Shown: one piece after another, positions 31,732 to 34,295 of the stretch
Layout: each line of letters starts with the position of its first letter
Position numbering within the stretch: the stretch's first letter is position 1
Assembly: GCA_945903465.1 (NCBI GenBank)
Contig: CAMDOF010000073.1
Span: forward strand, 1 to 34,295
Direction: 5' to 3'
Origin: Opitutus sp. GAS368
GTDB lineage: Bacteria; Verrucomicrobiota; Verrucomicrobiia; Opitutales; Opitutaceae
Length of the DNA stretch: 34,295 nucleotides
The notes under the pieces: generated by a model
Told to the model about the DNA's origin: nothing
The model's database searches: none
Seen by the model: the letters and a program-made list of their open reading frames with translations, nothing else
Position numbers and translations under genes: made by a program

Positions 31732-33020
31732 CTGCAGGCACATCGTACCGTCGCGTTGGACTCAGCCGTTACCAAAACGTTCTCGTGGTCGTTAATGTCC
31801 AACCGCCGGCCCTTGGTTTCCGGCAGCAGCCACACGGCAACGATCACAAGTGTATACGCCAACGCCGCACCGATCCCGATCGCTCGGCCCAGCGGCACGG
31901 ACTCACTCATGTAGCCAACCAGCCACGGAAATCCCGCCGACGCGATGCGCCCAAAATTATAGCAGAAACCTACGCCAGTGCCCCGCATTCCCGCCGGGTA
32001 AAGTTCGCTAAAAAAAGCGCCCACACTCGCCGGAATTCCCGCCGCGAAAAAACCGAGCGGAAACCCCAGCACCAACATCTGCTCGTTCGTCAGCGGCAGA
32101 AACAAATAGAGGACGACCGTGGCGACACAACCGACCGCAAACAGCAGAATATTCCTTCTCCGGCCGATCCGGTCGAGCCACTGCGCGCTCGCCATACACC
32201 CGCACCAAAACGCAAAAATGATCACCGCGAGGTATCCTCCCGTGCTCAGCACCGACAGCTGCCGCTCCGTTTTCAAATAAGTCGGCAGCCACGTCATCAA
32301 CGCCGAGTAACCACCATGGGCACCGACGCCGAGGAGCGCGCCCACCAGCGTCACTCGCCCCATGGCCGGGGAAAAAATCCCGAAGAGCCCGCTCGCTCTC
32401 GCCGCCAGCATTTTCCCGCTCACCCGGCGCCGGTCCGCTTCCGGAATCCCGCGGCGCACATAGACGATAAACAGCGCGGGCAACAGTCCGATTCCAAACA
32501 TCACCCGCCACGCGGCCTCCGCCGGCAGCCACCACGCCAGCAACGAATAAATTAATACCGCGGCGCCCCAGCCCACCGCCCATCCACTCTGCACCGTCGC
32601 CAACACTTTGCCGCGATGCTCCGGCCGGATCATCTCCGCCATCAACACCGCGCCGACCGCCCATTCCCCACCAAAACCAAATCCTTGCAGCGCTCTCAGC
32701 ACAAAAAGCTGCAGGCCGTTCTGCGCGAAAGCACAGAGAAAGGTGCACCCGGAAAACCACACGATCGTCGCCTGCAGGATGCGCACCCGCCCATAGCGAT
32801 CCGCCAGCGCGCCAGCGATCCATCCTCCAAATGCCGCGGTCACCAACGTGACGCTGCCGATCGCACCAGCATCGGCATTATCCAGCCCAAACGCCACAAT
32901 CAACGCCGGCAACGCGATGCTCACCATCTGCACGTCCAACGCGTCCAGCCCCCAACCCCCGAAGCAGGACCAAAAGGTCCGGCGCTCGGTCGGGCTGATC
33001 TCACGATACCAGGGAAACAT
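31728..33020 (-). CDS. MFS transporter, metabolite:H+ symporter type
   Basis: 430 aa with 12 predicted membrane helices. The start MFPWYREISPTERRTFWSCF is followed by helix 1 with a conserved Asp pair (GWGLDALDVQM). MFS motif A lies between helices 2 and 3 (GALADRYGRVRILQ), and FGFGGEWAVGAVLMAEMIRP is helix 4, both as in the aromatic acid/sialic acid:H+ symporter branches (AAHS/SHS). It ends shortly after LLPETKGRRLDIN. The preceding gene is the GntR regulator (81-bp gap), and the amidohydrolase start overlaps its stop. It probably imports an organic acid used by this operon. Confidence 0.92.
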   Translation of the reverse strand: MFPWYREISPTERRTFWSCFGGWGLDALDVQMVSIALPALIVAFGLDNADAGAIGSVTLVTAAFGGWIAGALADRYGRVRILQATIVWFSGCTFLCAFAQNGLQLFVLRALQGFGFGGEWAVGAVLMAEMIRPEHRGKVLATVQSGWAVGWGAAVLIYSLLAWWLPAEAAWRVMFGIGLLPALFIVYVRRGIPEADRRRVSGKMLAARASGLFGIFSPAMGRVTLVGALLGVGAHGGYSALMTWLPTYLKTERQLSVLSTGGYLAVIIFAFWCGCMASAQWLDRIGRRRNILLFAVGCVATVVLYLFLPLTNEQMLVLGFPLGFFAAGIPASVGAFFSELYPAGMRGTGVGFCYNFGRIASAGFPWLVGYMSESVPLGRAIGIGAALAYTLVIVAVWLLPETKGRRLDINDHENVLVTAESNATVRCACR

Positions 33021-33101
33021 CGGGGGAAGGTTGTGCGGGATTAAAATCGGCCGGGGCTAAGCCAGTGCAGTTACGATCCGGCCACGCGCCGCTTGGTCCG
33101 T

Positions 33102-33845
33102 TCACCGTATCTCGACTTGATAACGGAACTCACTGGCTGCACCCCGCGACTGCCGCCACTCCAGCGGCTGGCGGTCGGCACTCATCGCCACGCGTTCGAT
33201 CACAATCACCGGTTCGCCCGCCTCAAGTTTCAGCCGCCGAGCGTTCTTCGCCGACACCGCTTCGGCGCTGAGCGTCTCCTGTGCCGACGCCACCATCACG
33301 CCGCAATTCTCTTCATAAAGCGGATACCACAGGTCGCCAAACTCGCGGGGATCGATCGCCAACAACGCCTTGAATCGGGCATGCGGCAACCAGATGTCCT
33401 CCAACACGAGCGGCCGGTCGTCGATCAACCGGAGCCGGGAAAACCGAATGGCCGGCGTCCCCACCGCCAGCTTCAGCGCCGCCGCCACCACGTTCGTCAA
33501 TGGGGTCACTTCACGTTTCAAAATCCGGCTCACCGGCACCCGCGCCACCCCGCCAACTGTCGCAAATCGGAAAAAACGAAAAAATGACGACCCAAAATCC
33601 GGCCGGCGCACAAACGTCCCTTTCCCCTGAAACCGCTCAAGCACTCCGTGCGCCACCAGCGAATCAATCGCTTTTCGCACCGTGCCAATCGATACCTGAT
33701 GCACCGACGCGATCTCCGTCTCGCTCGGAATCGCCTCTTCCGGCTTCCAGCGGCGCGCCGCAATTTCTGCACTGAGCATTTCGCGCACCTGATGATACCT
33801 CGGCAGGCGCTTGTCCAATTCTTGGGCTGAGGGGCGGGGTGCCAT
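33102..33845 (-). CDS. GntR-family transcriptional regulator (HutC/UTRA subfamily)
   Basis: 247 aa. The N-terminal winged helix-turn-helix (YHQVREMLSAEIAARRWKPE, then IPSETEIASVHQVSIGTVRK, ending GVLERFQGKGTFVRR) covers about residues 15-82. The C-terminal UTRA effector domain starts near residue 95 and includes RFSRLRLIDDRPLVLEDIWL, YPLYEENCGVMVASAQETLS and a late EPVIVIERVAMS. The usual role is a ligand-released repressor. It heads the minus-strand operon, and a perfect palindrome lies 10 bp before its start, consistent with autoregulation and control of the transporter, amidohydrolase and receptor genes (inference). The effector is probably a metabolite of the operon's substrate. Confidence 0.93.
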   Translation of the reverse strand: MAPRPSAQELDKRLPRYHQVREMLSAEIAARRWKPEEAIPSETEIASVHQVSIGTVRKAIDSLVAHGVLERFQGKGTFVRRPDFGSSFFRFFRFATVGGVARVPVSRILKREVTPLTNVVAAALKLAVGTPAIRFSRLRLIDDRPLVLEDIWLPHARFKALLAIDPREFGDLWYPLYEENCGVMVASAQETLSAEAVSAKNARRLKLEAGEPVIVIERVAMSADRQPLEWRQSRGAASEFRYQVEIR

Positions 33846-33855
33846 CGGGTCGTCT

Positions 33856-33871
33856 AGTCATCTAGATGACT
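33856..33871. promoter_or_regulatory. Perfect 16-bp palindrome, probable GntR operator
   Basis: The sequence AGTCATCTAGATGACT is its own reverse complement and is centred 19 bp before the GntR start codon; TCTAG also occurs just to its left. GntR/HutC regulators bind short palindromes of about this size near their own start. The binding protein is inferred from position only. Confidence 0.65.
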
Positions 33872-34111
33872 CGGCGCCGGCCAGTCAACCGTTTTTTAAC
33901 TGATCTCGGGCCATCGGGCCGGCCGTGTTCCCTCGAAAAAATCACTTGGATCCCCGCGCTCGCCAGCGGCCTCTCCCGTTCCACTCCCCACGGGCGCACC
34001 CACCCCAACTGCGAAGTCTGGATCGCCCCCAACGTCAGCTCCGCCAGCCTCTCCTGCCTGCCCGCCAACGCCAGCCCGCCAGTCCGCTCCTCCGGCTGGT
34101 CCAGTCATAAA

Positions 34112-34295
34112 TATCCCCATCGCCAACCGCGCCCCTCCCGCCCCAGCGCCAACCGCGCGCCTCCATCCCCAGCCCCAACCGCGCGCCTCCCGCCCCAGCC
34201 CCAACCGCGCGCCTCCATCCCCAGCCCCAACCGCGCGCCTCCATCCCCAGCCCCAACCGCGCGCCTCCATCCCCAGCGCCAAAGGCGCGCCTCCA
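34112..34295. repeat. 26-bp tandem repeat running off the right edge
   Basis: At least six units with starts 26 bp apart (34138, 34164, 34190, 34216, 34242, 34268), plus a diverged one before them. The unit is CCCCAGCCCCAACCGCGCGC followed by CTCCAT or CTCCCG. The period is not a multiple of three, so a coding origin is unlikely. The array continues beyond the window, and its true copy number is unknown. Confidence 0.9.

Larger units (their letters stand above)
33846..34295. other. Non-coding end of window with operator and tandem repeats
   Basis: No gene is supported. The open frames on the minus strand here (for example 33896-34282) translate to Gly/Trp/Arg repeats driven by the 26-bp tandem repeat. 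The region contains the probable operator/promoter of the GntR operon near its left end. The stretch 33900-34110 is C-rich and shows nothing I can name. Confidence 0.55.

Noticed and set aside
33896..34282. Minus-strand 128-codon Gly/Trp-rich frame
   Set aside because: The translation mirrors the 26-bp tandem repeat, whose period is not a multiple of three. No domain is visible.

Overview
The window looks like chromosomal DNA from a GC-rich, Gram-negative, polymer-degrading bacterium, most likely of the Verrucomicrobiota (Opitutaceae-like). This is inferred from gene content, not from a marker gene: three exported formylglycine sulfatases, two large TonB-dependent receptors (one with a carboxypeptidase-regulatory-like domain), a DsbA/MauE-type membrane module, exported zinc peptidases, start sites without clear Shine-Dalgarno sequences, and many GC-rich intergenic repeats.

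Layout. (1) 1-1618, minus strand: the N-terminus of a response regulator runs off the left edge, then a type II toxin-antitoxin pair (Xre/MbcA/ParS antitoxin plus RES toxin). (2) 1819-17056, plus strand: sulfatase, EF-hand sulfatase, an 850-aa exported protein of unknown function, a third sulfatase, Xaa-Pro aminopeptidase, dipeptidyl peptidase IV, a zinc metallopeptidase broken by two in-frame stops, an L-serine dehydratase broken by two frameshifts, and a second zinc metallopeptidase. (3) 17057-20588: a gene-poor island with palindromic tandem repeats, seven copies of a GTAACC-N5-GGTTAC-like motif around a small helix-turn-helix gene, a second small HTH gene with an overlapping ORF, and a probable remnant of a REP-associated transposase. 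(4) 33845-20589, minus strand: GntR/UTRA regulator, MFS transporter, exported amidohydrolase, TonB-dependent receptor, DsbA-like protein, 61-aa membrane protein, MauE/DoxX protein, a second TonB-dependent receptor, SGNH-like exported protein, and dicarboxylate/amino-acid symporter. A perfect 16-bp palindrome sits just upstream of the GntR gene. (5) 33846-34295: a non-coding end dominated by a 26-bp tandem repeat that runs off the window.

How the genes may work together (inference). The plus-strand block would desulfate a sulfated polymer in the periplasm or outside the cell and break proline-rich peptides (DPP IV and aminopeptidase P are both proline-specific), with serine entering central metabolism through serine dehydratase. 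This suggests a sulfated glycoprotein or proteoglycan-like substrate, but no glycoside hydrolase is recognisable, so the 850-aa protein is the main candidate for an undescribed activity. The minus-strand block looks like a regulated uptake and catabolic operon: outer-membrane receptors, inner-membrane transporters, a lactonase/decarboxylase-type amidohydrolase and a thiol-redox module. No sulfatase-maturation enzyme, rRNA, tRNA, prophage, cas gene or intact insertion sequence was seen.
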